DNA of 64,000 bases, taken from the NCBI GenBank assembly GCA_020081605.1, contig JAHREC010000062.1, forward strand, positions 1,984,001 through 2,048,000, read 5' to 3'. This stretch comes from Albifimbria verrucaria (lineage: Eukaryota; Ascomycota; Sordariomycetes; Hypocreales; Stachybotryaceae). This document shows, one piece after another, positions 23,801-35,694 of this stretch. Position numbers and translations under genes: made by a program. Within the stretch, counting starts at the first letter, position 1, and every line of letters begins with the position of its first letter. The notes under the pieces are model-generated. The model was not told the origin of the DNA, did no database searches, and saw only the letters and a list, made by a program, of their open reading frames with translations.

Positions 23801-24881
23801 GCCTCCCGCCGCACCGGCTATTGAGGGCGCGCTGAAGCTACTGAGGCGAATGGGCGCGCTAGATGGCGACGAGCTGACTGCCATGGGTCAGCAGCTTGCC
23901 ATGCTGCCTGCAGATCTGCGGTGTGGCAAGCTCATGGTTTTCGGTGCTATCTTTGGCTGCCTGGATGATTGTGTTACTATAGCAGCAATTTTGAGCACCC
24001 GCAGTCCGTTCCTTTCGCCTCAAGAAAAGCGAGATGAGGCGAGGGAAGCACGAGCCAGGTTTTCCGACGGAGATGGTGATCTGTTGACAGACCTTCAGGC
24101 CTTCCGCGAATGGGAGGCTCTGATGCAAGATCGTATTCCTCAACGTCAGGTTCGTACGTACTGTGAAGAGAACTTCCTGTCGTTCCTCACGCTCTCCGAT
24201 ATATCCAGCACAAAGTCGCAATATTATACCGCGATGGCCGAGATTGGCATTGTGCCCCCGTCAGAGGCCGCCCAAGAAATGCACACAGGGGGTAACAGGA
24301 ACACGCAGCTGCTTCGAGCACTGGTTGCCTCGGCATTCACGCCGCAGATTGCTAGAATCCAGTATCCGGATAAGAAGTTCGCCAACTCCATGTCTGGTGC
24401 AGTCGAGCTGGATCCGGAGGCAAGAGCCATTAAGTTCTTCAACCAAGAGAACGGCCGTGTGTTTGTCCATCCTGGCAGCACACTGTTTGGATGCCAAGGG
24501 TTTACGGGCAACGCAACCTACATGTCATACTTTAGCATCATCTCGACATCGAAGATCTTCATTCGTGATCTTACCCGTGAGTAGTCTCCCCCACTCATCT
24601 TTGGACGATTGACTGATCTGATCTGATTAGCCTTCAATGTTTTCACGCTGCTCCTGTTCTGCGGATCTGTCGAGCTCGATACACTAGGCCGAGGCTTACT
24701 TGTCGACGGATGGTTGAAGTTGAGGGGATGGGCGCGTATCGGCGTGCTTGCGGCCAGACTACGAGGGATGGTTGACGATCTTATTACGAAGAAGGTTGAG
24801 AATCCGGGACTTGATCTAGGAGGCGATGAAGTTATCAAGCTGGTGACAAAACTTATAGAGCTGAACGGATTGGATGCATGA
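20802..24881 (+). CDS. DExH-box ATP-dependent RNA helicase (DHX29/DHX57/YLR419W-like)
   Basis: Large DEAH/RHA helicase, in this family usually linked to ribosome or RNP remodelling. ATG 20802 begins a lysine-rich leader (VKKGKEKAEPP). A charged helix and a UBA-like region (LSKLGFRRSHVVEAV) come next, followed by an RWD-like domain (EEVASLEAMYGDNF). The helicase core has GETGSGKS (Walker A), TQPRRISA, TGVLLRRLQ, DEVHERS (DEVH box), LMSATLDA, ATNVAETSITIDD and QRRGRAGRVQAG. HA2 and OB-fold regions follow. A 54-bp intron at 24577-24630 precedes a final exon with VFTLLLFCG and RGWARIGVLAARLR. Frame breaks: A4 21619-21622, near 23421-23423 (AAA) and C5 23439-23443. Length is about 1,340 residues. 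The subfamily is inferred from UBA-RWD-DExH order. Confidence 0.88.
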
Positions 24882-25405
24882 TAGATGGCAGTGTGGGGCA
24901 TGGGCATGAAATATGGGACAATGATAGATTTGACATGCAGACGTTTCATGGATCATGTATTGGAATGACGTGAATTGTATGAAAACCTAATAAGGATGGT
25001 CGAATTTCAACCATGGATGGTGGTGGTGGAGAGGACATTCAAAAATGGATTGGGGAATGGACTCATGAGCAATGATGGTGTCATGCCCATCACGAAACCT
25101 AACGCTTCAAATTCGGTCATTACTTAATTGACTGGCCCGGTTTACGGGCTCATTTCGACTGGAATTAAAGAATACAGAATATTTCTGTCGTGCGCATGAT
25201 TTTTCAAGCCTCATTTCCAGGCAGCCTGACCGAAAGACCAGCTCTGCGTGACTCAATCCATGGGCTAATAGCGGACAAGAAGCGACAACCTGGCTACGGC
25301 ACCAAACATCAACTTGGCCTTGACATGGCATACACTACCTGCGGCACCCACACGTCGCTCTTCATCTCCAAATAAGCAACACTAAATACAGACGTTGTAT
25401 CAACC
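24882..25405. other. Intergenic: helicase 3' flank and HNT3 promoter
   Basis: No gene seen. Contains the helicase 3' flank and about 500 bp of leader for the aprataxin gene. Confidence 0.45.
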
Positions 25406-26396
25406 ATGACTGCTGTAGATTCTGATCCGGAAGAGGCCCTCACCAAGGAGGAGATTGAGGGCGACGAAGCGCCTCCTGCAAAACGGCCTGCCGTTCGAAA
25501 CGCCTGTACGGCTTCCCTTTTTCTTCTTGTGAATCCTACAAGGCTTCTTATTCAGAAATCTGGTTTGGAATAACAGATAGCTAACATCAAGATGGGAGGA
25601 CATGCGGCGCAGTCGCAGAGCTCATGGCACCAAAGCGCAAGGCAGCGCCAACACAAGCTCACTCGGAGCACCCGCGCCGCTCCCACAACCCGTTCAAGGA
25701 CCGCATGGGACTCGGCGCGTACCTTGAGGACCCGGCTGCCTATCCGTCGAGCGTGGTGCTGTACTACAATGACGACTTTGTCGCCATCCGCGACAAGTTC
25801 CCCAAGGCTACTATCCACACGCTGTTGCTGCCGCGCTCTGCCGCGCACAACATGCAGCATCCGTTTGCCGCCCTGGCCGACCCGGTGTTCCTTGAGAAAG
25901 TCCGGACCGAGACGCGCCGGCTCAAAGACCTCGTCGCCGCGGAGCTGCAGCGCACGCTGGGCTCGGGCAGCCGTGCGGAGGCCGCCCGCCAGGCTGTTCT
26001 CGACGGCGCCGACCCGGGATCGACCCAGCAGGCGGAGGAGGAGACCCCGACAACCTCGGCCCTGATGGGCTTCCCGTGGGCGCGATTGGCACGCCGAGGT
26101 CATGTGCGGCGTACACGCGGTGCCCAGCATGACGCATCTGCACATACACGTCCTGTCGCGGGACATGCACTCCCCGCGCTGAAGCACCGCAAGCACTACA
26201 ACTCCTTCACGACGCCCTTCCTCGTCGACATTGCCGACTTCCCGCTGGCCAGGACGATCTCCGGCGGGATACCAAGCAGGCCGGGTACTTGCGCTGGGAC
26301 CTGAAGTGCTGGCGGTGCGGCAAGAACTTTGGCAACCAGTTCCAGCAGCTCAAGGCGCACCTCGACAAGGAGTTTGAGGAATGGAAGAGAGAATGA
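25406..26396 (+). CDS. HNT3: Aprataxin-like DNA-adenylate hydrolase (Hnt3)
   Basis: Removes AMP left on DNA 5' ends by failed ligation. ATG 25406 opens a short acidic first exon (MTAVDSDPEEALTKEE). A 107-bp intron (25506-25612) joins as NA|FAELMAPKRK. The HIT domain shows GLGAYLEDPAAYP, VVLYYNDDFVAIRDKFPKA, HTLLLPRS and, after frame changes, DWHAEVMCGVHAVPSM and the catalytic HLHIHVLSRDM histidine triad. A C-terminal zinc finger (CWRCGKNFGNQFQQLKAHL) is diagnostic of aprataxins. Frame changes are needed near 26066-26085 (GGG runs), C4 26172-26175 and near 26245. GC content is high. Product assignment is secure from the HIT plus zinc-finger pair; the exact sequence around the breaks is not. 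Confidence 0.87.
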
Positions 26397-26794
26397 GGCA
26401 CCGCACCGTACTGATAAACGGGGACAAGGGAAGCCCTTAGACCAATCATATTTTTGTACCGATGAAAAGATCAATGTTGCAACAAGCTTGCGGACGTCTC
26501 ACTCGTCATATATATCGTACAGCCCTCCCCTTTCCCTGTCGCCCGCAGCCCATCTGGCGATGAGCGAAAAATCACATTGCTCCTCTCCTATAAAGAAAGC
26601 CAAAGCCCCTAGTCATTCCTGCATGATCCATACGCCCAGCAATTACGTCGCAGCGTGTGCGATGCGTATCCGGTTCACCGGCTTGCCTACAAATACCCAG
26701 AAGCCATAGAGCGCCAAGAAGGTCGAGCTATACCACCTTCTTGGTTGCGTCACAAGCCATAATCTAATACTGACCCAACTTCTGCCTTCCAGTA
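26397..26794. other. Convergent 3' flanks of HNT3 and AT-hook gene
   Basis: No gene or repeat recognised in this 398-bp stretch. Confidence 0.45.
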
Positions 26795-27446
26795 TCAGCG
26801 AAACATCTTCTTCAAGCCGGTGACCCAGGGTGATTGACCGACCTCCTTGTCTTCGTCGTGCGTAGCCTCTGGCTCGTCGGCCGCTCCGTTTTGGTCGCTC
26901 AGAGCTGTGGGCCGAGCTTCAGCATGATACTCGACAGGTCTGAGATGGTATTATTTACTTTACTCACCATCGTCGCCGTCCAGGTCGAGGTCCAAGTCTT
27001 CGTCGGCGTCGGCTGTGTCGGTCACGGGGTCGGCATCGGCGTCGGCATCAACGTCAGCGTCAGCATCAGCCTCGTCCTCGGCCTTCTTCTTTCCCTGCCC
27101 TTCTTGGTTGCAGCCTTGGGTGTCGCAGTTCCCGAATCAGACTTGCGCGGTCGGCCGCGACGCTTGGCAGAGCCATCGGCTGGGGTGCTGGCGGCGCTTG
27201 AAGCGGCCTTAGACTTCTTAGGCGTAGTGGCATCTCCAGAGTCCTTCTTGGTGCTGCCCTTTGGACGGCCACGCGGACGACCGGAAGGGGTCTTGGGAGG
27301 CTTGTCAAGACGAGGGCGGCCGCGTGGGCGGCCGGTAGGAACGTACACCTTCTTGACGCCGTCGCCGGTCTTGGGGGTCTGCCCTTGCGCCTAGGGGTCT
27401 CCGATGTGGCCGTGTCGGCGGTCGCCTCCTCCTTGGTACGCGCCAT
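26795..27446 (-). CDS. AT-hook (HMGA-like) DNA-binding protein
   Basis: Small chromatin protein that should bind the minor groove of AT-rich DNA. ATG 27446 (MARTKEEATADT). AT hooks are visible as KGRPPK, GRPRGRPR, GRPRGRPKG and RRGRPRKS, spaced through the first ~100 residues. The C-terminal half is a run of alternating Ala/Asp (DADADVDADADADP) and then DLDLDLDGDD, an acidic tail. An intron (about 26945-26883) leads to a last exon ending SPWVTGLKKMFR. Frame breaks: G5 27373-27377 and near 27092 (AAA on the coding strand). The product is about 190 residues. It is divergently placed from the kinesin gene across 1.1 kb. Confidence 0.78.
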
Positions 27447-28541
27447 GATAGAAGTTGCGCGACTGGATGAAGGGCCTACGCAGTTGCGCAAAGGTCGCTG
27501 AGCGATCAAAGACGACGATATATGCCGTCAAGCCGTGCGCAATGGAAGTACGCACGATGCGATATGCTGTGCAGCCTCGTGGAGAAGGTAGCAGATGAAA
27601 GAATTGGAAACGGCTTGGGCGAGGTTGATGGGAATGGATCAGAGAATGGAAACGGAAGAAGAGAGATGGGATGTGAGAAGCAACGCGGCGAACGCGATTC
27701 GCGGCTCAGGTGATGTGGGTACAAGGCGCGTGCAGGAGTTGCCGGTATCTGTGCACTGAGTTTAGGCTGTGGAGTTACATCGGAGTTACATCATCCAAGT
27801 ATTGAGCCTGGACGCGTTTTTGGTGGAAGGAGCTCTGACAGCTTGACATGAGGTTGAGGTTAGAGCGAGCGATTAGTCCCTACCTTGAGCTCCAGCAGCA
27901 CCTAGTACCCAGCAAGGTACTGGCCAATTAGCTGCTCTACAGCTCTAGCACAAATGCATTGCACTTGCCGCGCAATGTTGGTAGGGTCAAGTTCATGGAA
28001 AGGATAAGATACATCCTACCTACCTATATCTGCAGTTATGGTAGCAAAGGTACCTACTACCTGCGTATGATCAACCGAATGCGACAGGTACCTACCTTAG
28101 GTATCTCTTCACAGACTTGACTCTAAGGCTCTTGGCTACCTATTCAGAGCTGTCTGCTATGGCAGTGACGAATCAATCAGACAAACGGCATGAGGCTAAC
28201 AAGCTCGCTTGCTTTTATTGGGCACTTAACATGATTTCGCATTGGGCTCTTTGAAATCCTGGCAGATCCATGGTATGCCTGTAGCTCGCTGGTCTGAGGA
28301 ACTTGACGGGTACGGCCCCTAGTGCGGGACGGCACAGCCGCCTAAAAGTCTTGGCCATGTACTTGCCTCAGCACCTCTTGCATGAATGCGCCAGGATACA
28401 GTGAGACCCTGGTTGCTCACCCTGGCAACAGCGAGCGATGCCTGTAAACAAAGCAACAGCCCAAGCTTCAATGTAATGTGGTGCATTCTCCGCCAGCGAT
28501 TCCACGATACCATCTACGACATCAATGAGACATTGCGGACA
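27447..28541. promoter_or_regulatory. Divergent promoter region AT-hook / kinesin
   Basis: Between divergent starts. The stretch 28010-28110 is dense in CCTACCTACC, GGTACCTAC and GGTACCTACCTTAGGTA motifs, the same family seen upstream of importin alpha, eIF4E and others. Confidence 0.55.
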
Positions 28542-30407
28542 ATGGCCTACGATTCTCGTTTAATGCCTGCGCTCGCCGTCGACGCCCGCTCGATGCCTTC
28601 TTCGGCCTCAACTCCGTCGCTGAGGTCGCGAGATGGAACTATGCCTTCCGTCTCGAGATTGGATGGCGGCGGCAACGTCAGGGTTGTCGTCCGAGTTCGC
28701 GCTTTTCTTCCCAGAGGTATGTTGATCTCAGCAAGTTTCCAATATTGACATGAAGACTAACCCGCAGCCTCTTGAACAGAACTTGACAAGCAAACACGAT
28801 GCCTGATCGAGATGGACCCAATTACCCAGGCCACCACTTTGCTCGCCCCCGAAGACCAAGACGCCGCCAACAAGATCGTAAAGTCCCGAAAGATTATCGA
28901 GGACAAGACCTTCACCTTCGACAGCTCCTTCTGGAGTCACGATACCAAAGACAAGCACTATGCTACCCAGGCAGACGTCTACAACAGCCTTGGCGAAGAG
29001 TTTCTCGACCACAACTTCGAAGGCTACCACACATGTATTTTCGCATACGGCCAAACAGGCTCCGGCAAGAGTTATACCATGATGGGTACTCCCGATCACC
29101 CGGGCCTCATCCCACGTACATGCGAAGATCTCTTCGAGCGTATTGACGCTGCTCAGGCGGAGGATGCCAACGTTGCCTACAACGTCAGAGTTTCGTACTT
29201 TGAAGTATACAACGAGCACGTACGAGACTTGCTTGTTCCTGTGAACCCTCACAAGCCGCCCAACTACCTCAAGATCCGCGAGTCTCCCACTGAAGGACCC
29301 TACGTCAAGGACCTTACCGAAGTGCCTGTTCGCAACATCAACGAAATCTTGCGCTACATGACGATGGGCGACGCATCCAGAACCGTGGCCAGCACCAAGA
29401 TGAACGATACCAGTAGCCGAAGCCACGCCGTCTTCACGATTATGTTGAAACAGATCCATCACGATATGGAGACGGATGAGACCACAGAACGCAGCTCGAG
29501 AATTCGTCTGGTTGACTTGGCTGGAAGTGAAAGAGCCAAGGCAACCGAAGCTACGGGTGCGCGACTGCGCGAGGGTAGCAACATCAACAAGTCATTGACG
29601 ACGCTGGGTCGTGTCATTGCTGCGCTGGCGGATCCGAAGCAGCATCGATCAGGCAAGAGAAAGGACGTAGTGCCATATCGGGATTCCATCTTAACGTGGC
29701 TCCTAAAAGACTCATTGGGCGGCAACAGCAAAACAGCCATGATTGCATGCATCGCTCCTTCAGACTACGATGAAACCCTTTCGACCCTGCGATATGCCGA
29801 TCAAGCCAAGCGCATCCGAACTCGTGCCGTGGTCAACCAGGATCACATTTCGACGGCGGAAAGAGATGCCCAAATTGCCGCCATGGCCGAGGAAATTCGT
29901 ATCCTGCAGCTCTCCGTTTCCGACTCGAGGCAGCGTGAAAAGAATGCCATGGAAGCGGAGGAGAAGCTGGAGGAGTACCAGAACCGCGTAGCAACGATGC
30001 AGCGCATGATGGAGGAGCGTAGCCTCGTGGCCGAGAGCAAAATCAAGAAGCTTCAGACGGAGAATGAAGCGCTAAAGCTACATCTGAAGCTCGCCATTGA
30101 GAGCATCAAGAACCCGATCCCAGCAGTGACAGTCAAGGCCCCTGAGGCAGACTTCAAGAACGAGGAGGACAAGGAGAACGCCACAGAAGATGGTCAGACG
30201 GCAGATGACGCATCGGAGGATGGAGAGGATGGAGAGGATTACGATTCCGAAAGCACAGCGTACGACGAACAGTATGACTTGCAGGAAGAGATGCAGCGGT
30301 ATCTACAGGACATGGGCAACCTTCGGAAGCTCATTGGTGGAGACATGCAGAGATTCAGAGACGAGGCGAGCGCGCGACTGCCGCTGGGGCCTCGAGAGAA
30401 TGTATAA
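28542..30407 (+). CDS. Short kinesin-3 family motor (NcKin3/UncB-like)
   Basis: Microtubule motor. ATG 28542 opens exon 1 (to 28716) with NVRVVVRVRAFLPR; intron 28717-28779 has a CTAAC branch site. The motor domain covers roughly residues 45-410: P-loop GQTGSGKSYTMMG (about residue 149), NDTSSRSHAVF (switch I), VDLAGSERA (switch II) and YRDSILTWLLKDSLGGNSKT. A coiled coil follows (EEKLEEYQNRVATMQRMMEE, about 450-500) and then an acidic stretch (EDGEDGEDYDSES). The protein stops at about 600 residues, with no FHA domain or PH tail, unlike full-length Unc104. That shape matches the fungal-specific short kinesin-3 branch. No frame break is needed. Cargo is unknown. Confidence 0.88.
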
Positions 30408-32412
30408 AGACAGACAGCGACGGATTCCGGGACCTAAGCACTGGTTAAGGGGCAAAATTGGAACAGGTGGGAAGCAAGGAGTTTGGGTGTCTGTTAGTTA
30501 AACCGATGCATCATGTCAGTAACGATTCTTCCTTTTTGTCAGGCGTCTTTCAATATACAAGAGTACAGTACTGTAAATTGCATACAACTCCGCGGCGGGC
30601 ATCGGCGATTCGAGGACTGAAAGGAAGGACGGCCGACGATTGGTGCACCAAGGGACCATGTTTGGACCAAGACTTCAAGAACGGTTTGAGCCCAAGACTA
30701 GCTCGGTGCTCAAGCGGGACGGACTGGTTCAGATCCTCGTGCCCTTCTCCTCGGCCAGTGACATCATCCAGGGCACAAAGCGGGAGCGGTTTCGAGGCGA
30801 CTTGGGACAAAGGGGGCCGTCTGGAATGTGTGGCTTCGGCATCTTGGGTGCCGTTATCGTGATGACAGTCGCGGCTTTGCGAGCATGGCCCGGTGACCCC
30901 TGAATTATGAGCGGCTCATGAGGGTAAATGAAGGAGAAGGGGTGGGCGTGTTTCCAACGCAAGGCGGAGTGTGCAACGATGGTATTTGGTGGTACTGTAC
31001 TATGGTTGATCGATGGTCGGTAATCAAATCCTCAGCTAAGCAAACAATGAAAAAGAAAAAGAAAATAATAACCAAAAGAATCTCACCGTGCCCAAGCTCG
31101 GGCTTGCTTGGCAGTTTACTCATCAGCGACGGTTGCTGCTTGGGTTTCGTGGGGAGGTTTGTCAGATCTGGTAGGAAGGATGTTTCAGGTCTTGTACGGG
31201 AGCCGGCGGAGACAAAAGAACAGTCAGAGGGTGGGTAACAAGTCTGGTCGAGTAATCAAAGTTGGGTTTCATTTTCCACGGCCCTCTTGGCGTTTGCGAC
31301 AAAGCTAGAACGAGGAATGGGCAGGGGGCAGGGAGGAGAGGTGATATAACGATGGGCGTGGTTGGTTCTTTGATGTTGCTATTCAGAGGTGAGTGTAAGT
31401 GGAGGAGACGGTGATGTCGGTAACTGTATCCATTTTAGGAAACATAGGTACCTGTGCTGTGCTGTGACTGTACCTGTAAGTAAGGTAGGTACTATATGCA
31501 CGTGTGATGACAGTGACGAGAGCTCTCTGTCTCTTGTTTGGCTGCCCCTATCTCCCTTGTCCAAAGATCCATGCGTGCTGAGGCACAGCCAGCCAGAGAA
31601 CCACATGCAGCGCTAAATGGGCAAACGTAACCGCTGAGGGAAACCCACTGTAAGCTTGGAGCTAGAGTGTTCCCTGGCACTAAGCTAAGAGGTGCAGCGC
31701 TCCGTACGGATACCTACCTGCCACTAAATTCAGGGACGCAAAGGGTACAGCACCATGTATCCGTACACATACATGTATCTACCTGTACCTCGGATGCGAC
31801 TTACAACAAGGGTGGTGTAGCAGAGAGGTAGGTACGTTAGTACGTACGTACGTACGTACAGTACCAGTACCGCCCGCACCGGTATGTTCAATGAACGGTC
31901 AAATGTACACACGGATAGATGCACAAATGCTTTGAAATATCTCCGCCGGATGCTTCCCTGCGAGCCTCGTCTTCATTCACCCGCGTCGCTCGCCAATGAC
32001 AGGCGCAGATCCCCCCGCGCCCCTGAAGCTGCACTGTCCTGTGCTACGTTGTTGCTGCGCTGTGCCTGATCTACTAAGCGCATGGGCAAGGTTGCGCTAC
32101 GTTGTTGCGTCGACCTGCCGACCTACCAGATTAGGTACCTTAAAATAGGCGGCCCCAAAAAGTGACCATCCACCCATCCAGCAATCGCTCCCGTGGCCTG
32201 GGGCACTGCACCTTGTAGTCTAGTTGCTTGTACCTGGCACCTCCTGGGGTGGCTCCTTTTATTTACAGGTCAGCGCTGCCACCTTCTCTTCCTCCTCCTA
32301 CCCTTCTCCTCACGGCACGTTAACCACACGTCGTCTCTCTCCCTCCTTCTCCTTCTTTTTCTCTTTCCTGGGCTTAACTCGTCCGTCTCGGTTCAGATTC
32401 TTTGTCGCAATC
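30408..32412. promoter_or_regulatory. Long intergenic region upstream of eIF4E
   Basis: No coding gene recognised. Contains the kinesin 3' region, a purine-rich A/G patch at 31050-31080, a TACG tetranucleotide run at 31829-31860, TTAGGTACCTTA near 32133 and a CT-rich leader at 32277-32375 just before the eIF4E ATG. Confidence 0.55.
31829..31871. repeat. TACG tetranucleotide repeat
   Basis: GTACGTTAG followed by four to five TACG units and two GTACC units. The unit is self-complementary, so it can fold back on itself. Confidence 0.75.
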
Positions 32413-33453
32413 ATGTCTGAGCAGCCGCCGCAGCTCTTCACCCGCGGCCTATCTGGCCTGTCCCCGGGGCGCCTCCGATCCCAACTCGCCCTCCGAGCAG
32501 CGTGACGATGCGAAGCGCAACTTCCTCAAGACCATGAGGCCGTTGCCTACGCAGCACTACTGGAATGTCTACTTCGACCGGTAAGCTACCCATTCGTCTT
32601 TCTGGATATTTCTCCGCCCTGTTGCTCGCCCGGTATCGCACCATCAGCAACAACCACCCATCCCATCCTCCTATCGCCTGCCCCACCTTAGCATCCCCCG
32701 TGGCCTCTGAAGCTGACATCTGTCTTTCCCGCGCTTTCAGCCAGAACAAGGAGCAGAAAGCTGGCGAGACCGAACATTACGATGCCCAGCTTGAGCAGCT
32801 CGGACCCCAGATCGAGTCCGTCCAGGACTTCTGGCGCTACAACAACAACACCCCCGTCGAGAACATCAAGATGCGCGAGTCCATCTACCTCTTCAAGGCC
32901 GGCTTCAAGCCCATCTGGGAGGACCGCCGCAACATCAATGGCGGCAGCTGGACCTTCCGTGTCCCCAAGAACACCGGCCCGGACGTCTGGACCCGTGTGC
33001 AGCTCATGGCTATCGGTGAGAAGCTGCAAAGCGCCCTGGATGAGAGTACGTTCTGCCCCGCCCCTCTCCCACCTTCGTCCCCTGTCCCGCATCAGTCGAT
33101 GTACCCCTGAAACCAAAGCCAAGTCAGCCAAGCCTAACCAGTAAACAGGCGACCAGCTCTGCGGTGTTGGACTGTCTGTCCGCTTCAACTCCCATCTGAT
33201 CACCGTTTGGCACCGCGACTCGTCCAAGCAAAACTCCATTGACGCAATCTTGGCTTGCGTCCTGGAAGAGCTCCCCGAGCTGCGCCCCAAGCCTGACAAC
33301 TACTTCTATAAGAAGCACTCCGACCACGCCGGTTTCCAGGCCCCACCCGCTCTACAGGCCGTCCTCGACTCGCAAAAGAGGGCTGCCGAGGCCGCCAAGG
33401 CAAAGGAGTCGCAAGAGGCCGCTCCTCAGGCGGCTGAGGCCTCTGCGGAGTAA
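32413..33453 (+). CDS. eIF4E-family cap-binding protein
   Basis: Binds the mRNA 5' cap. ATG 32413 (MSEQPPQLFTRG). Introns 32581-32740 and 33046-33148. The cap-binding fold shows HYWNVYFDR, ESVQDFWRYNNNTP, IYLFKAGFKPIWEDRRN (cap-stacking Trp and acidic residue), GGSWTFRVPK and WHRDSS. Compared with canonical yeast eIF4E, the variable length and the tail NYFYKKHSDHAGF suggest the fungal class-II (4EHP-like) type, so it may tune translation and not drive bulk initiation. The C terminus is an Ala/Glu-rich helix. The frame shifts at C4G4 (32462-32469); adding one C and one G there restores SPGGASDPNS. It has a CT-rich leader. Family is secure; class is inferred. Confidence 0.87.
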
Positions 33454-34125
33454 CATAACGAATTTCACGAAATCATTCATCTTCTAGAATTTGGGATTAC
33501 AAGGATATATATATAGTCAGTCCGCGAGTGGTCTGGGCTGGAACACCCCACAAGGGGTGCGCTGAATAGGTTATCTGCATCATGTAAGGCGTTCATCTGT
33601 GGCAAGCGAGCAAGGAGACCAACCTAGGGCCTCAAGTTCGGCCCTCCTGGAGTGGGCATGGCCAACGGACGGTATTCGTCCTTTGGCATTTGCGTCTTCA
33701 CCATCTACACAGTCTTCTCTATCCGCGATGCAGGCAAGGGATTCAGCAGCCTGCCATCGGGTAGGCATTTGTACTAGCGATAACCCGGTGCTGAGGGTGT
33801 AGCTGAGGATACCATAAGAATTGAGCATCTCGGCACAAGTTGCAGGAGACATAGATCATACCCCAAGAGAACCAAAATGTTCCTTTATGTCGAATTTGGT
33901 ACCGCGTTTCTGATTTGTATTCCTTCGACATGCGCTTCCACGTCAAACACCGCCATAGTATACATGTAAGTCAAAGCTCTTCCAAGTAGCAGGCCCCGTA
34001 AATGCTATTTGTCTTGATGTTTCCAGAAACTCCCAGTCCTTAAACGCCTTTTACTTGTGCAGCAATTCATTTTCGCGTGAGCGTGTCTCGTAATGAGTTG
34101 GTTCGGTCCCCGTTTTCTGCCTCCA
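33454..34125. other. Convergent 3' flanks of eIF4E and EF-hand gene
   Basis: Contains the eIF4E 3' untranslated region with an ATATATATA run near 33507. No gene seen. Confidence 0.45.
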
Positions 34126-34824
34126 TCACCGCCAGACACCCGCGCTCTTCATGACATTGTCAAACTCGTCCACCTCGACGCCGCGCGCGACACCAGCGCC
34201 CCGTTGGCCTCGAGGATCATGTCTTTGAGTAGGTCATCATCAACCTCCTCTTTGAGAACGGCGGCAACGCGGCGCAGGTGCGCGAGCGTGATGGGGCCGT
34301 CCTGGCCGTTGGTGAAGAGGTGGAAGGCCTCGTCGAGCTCGGCGCGGTGCGCGTCAGCTGAGTCGTCGTCGCGGCTGTGGAACTTGAGCGCGCAGATGGC
34401 GAAGAAGGGCTCGTAGGTCGCATAGCCGTCAGATTCGGGGTCGAGGATCGAGATGAACTCCTGGAGCTCGGCAGGGAGGAAGGGGAATGCCGAGAGCTCT
34501 GTTGGTGGGAAAGGCGCACGTTAACATATTGGGGTGGAGTTGTGGGCGGTGGTATCCTGCACTTACATGAGTGCTGATTTTACGTCGTCGATGGGCATGA
34601 CGCCGTTCTTCTCGCCATCCATGGGTTCTGCGAAGAGGCTGAAGGCTTCTTTGATCTCGCCCTCCTCCTGCGGCGAGACGTTGTGCTCCTTGGCGAGCTT
34701 GGACTGGCGCGCCTTGGGAGCAGCAGCCGCTCCTGCGCCGCCGGACTTGCGCTTCGGGGCTGTCGGCAGGCATGTCAGCGTGGATCCTATGCGCTTGTCT
34801 CGCATGCTATCTGGGACGTACCAT
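34126..34824 (-). CDS. EF-hand protein (calmodulin/centrin-like)
   Basis: Probable calcium-binding or light-chain-like protein. A basic leader (PKRKSGG, then PKARQSKLAKEH) precedes SPQEEGEIKEAFSLFAEP, a calmodulin-like first EF helix. The loop regions are degenerate: DPESDGYATYEPF is the best and lacks the usual position-12 Glu, while NGQDGPITLAHL and the last hand are partial. The end VDEFDNVMKSAGVWR resembles the family's last helix. An intron lies at about 34570-34502. The first exon seems to be only ATG (34824-34822), followed by an intron and then PPKRKSGG if G4 at 34755-34758 is really G5. Another break is C4 34199-34202, and one or two bases are also missing near 34483. Start and exact product are uncertain. 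Confidence 0.65.
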
Positions 34825-35694
34825 CGCACACTTGAAGAAGGGACAGCCCTTGGGCGCTGTGGTGAATGGGCGGATGCTGTAGGACTTGATGTCACTGAAA
34901 TGGGTGGCTGAAGAGCAGCCGGATACAGTGTAAATCGTCCAATCTATGAAGGAATCGTTACTGTGCAAGGGCCCACTGTATTTTTCCTTGTTACCAGATA
35001 AGTTGGCTGGAAAAATTCCTTCTTCTTTCAACAACAAAAATCTCAGCAACCAGCCGCCTTTGCCCACAACGAACCTTTCAGCAGTACTCAATGGAGCGAT
35101 GCTTTGCACGGAGGCAAGTGTCTCTGATTGGAGATGCTCTACAGTACGTGTGCGCCGCCAACGCATGCAACGAGCGGGTATGATTCTGCCCTCTCTGCGT
35201 TGGGACTGGCCTGGCAGATGGGACGTCGTGGAGAATGCGGTTGCAAAGGCGCCAATCCGCGCTGATGGGAATCGATTCTCTGTTCCTGGTTTCTGCACAT
35301 GGTGCTCTTCGATCGGGTGCCTCGGTGGACTGAATTCGTGAATGTCGCTTCTAAAATGCTAGAGCTTGCCGCCTCCAATTTACCAGAGCGAGCAAGTGTG
35401 GACAGTGAAGCAAAATCAACATACGTCTTGTCCTCTTCAGGGCATGATTCCAGCTGGTCACAAGCGGTGTCAAGGTCTTTACGACCGATGCCTTACGGTC
35501 TCTGGAGACACTTCTTAGTCTTTTGTAGTATTTCTTGCATGCACATGAACCTCGCGTAATGATGGGGACTGTTATTCGTTGCTCGCTTCCCGTTAAATAT
35601 CTATTACCTGCTCCCAACTACTTTACATCTTCGGCGTTACTGGGCTACGTAACGTATGAATATGGCATGTACATGGTTATGGAGTAGTACGTCC
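34825..35694. other. Intergenic upstream of EF-hand gene, downstream of GLO2
   Basis: A 163-codon open frame on the minus strand (34807-35298) runs into the EF-hand start, but its composition looks random. No recognised gene, RNA or repeat. Confidence 0.4.

Noticed and set aside
34807..35298. 163-codon open frame on the minus strand upstream of the EF-hand gene
   Set aside because: Composition looks random, no domain motif, and it simply reads through the presumed leader and first intron.
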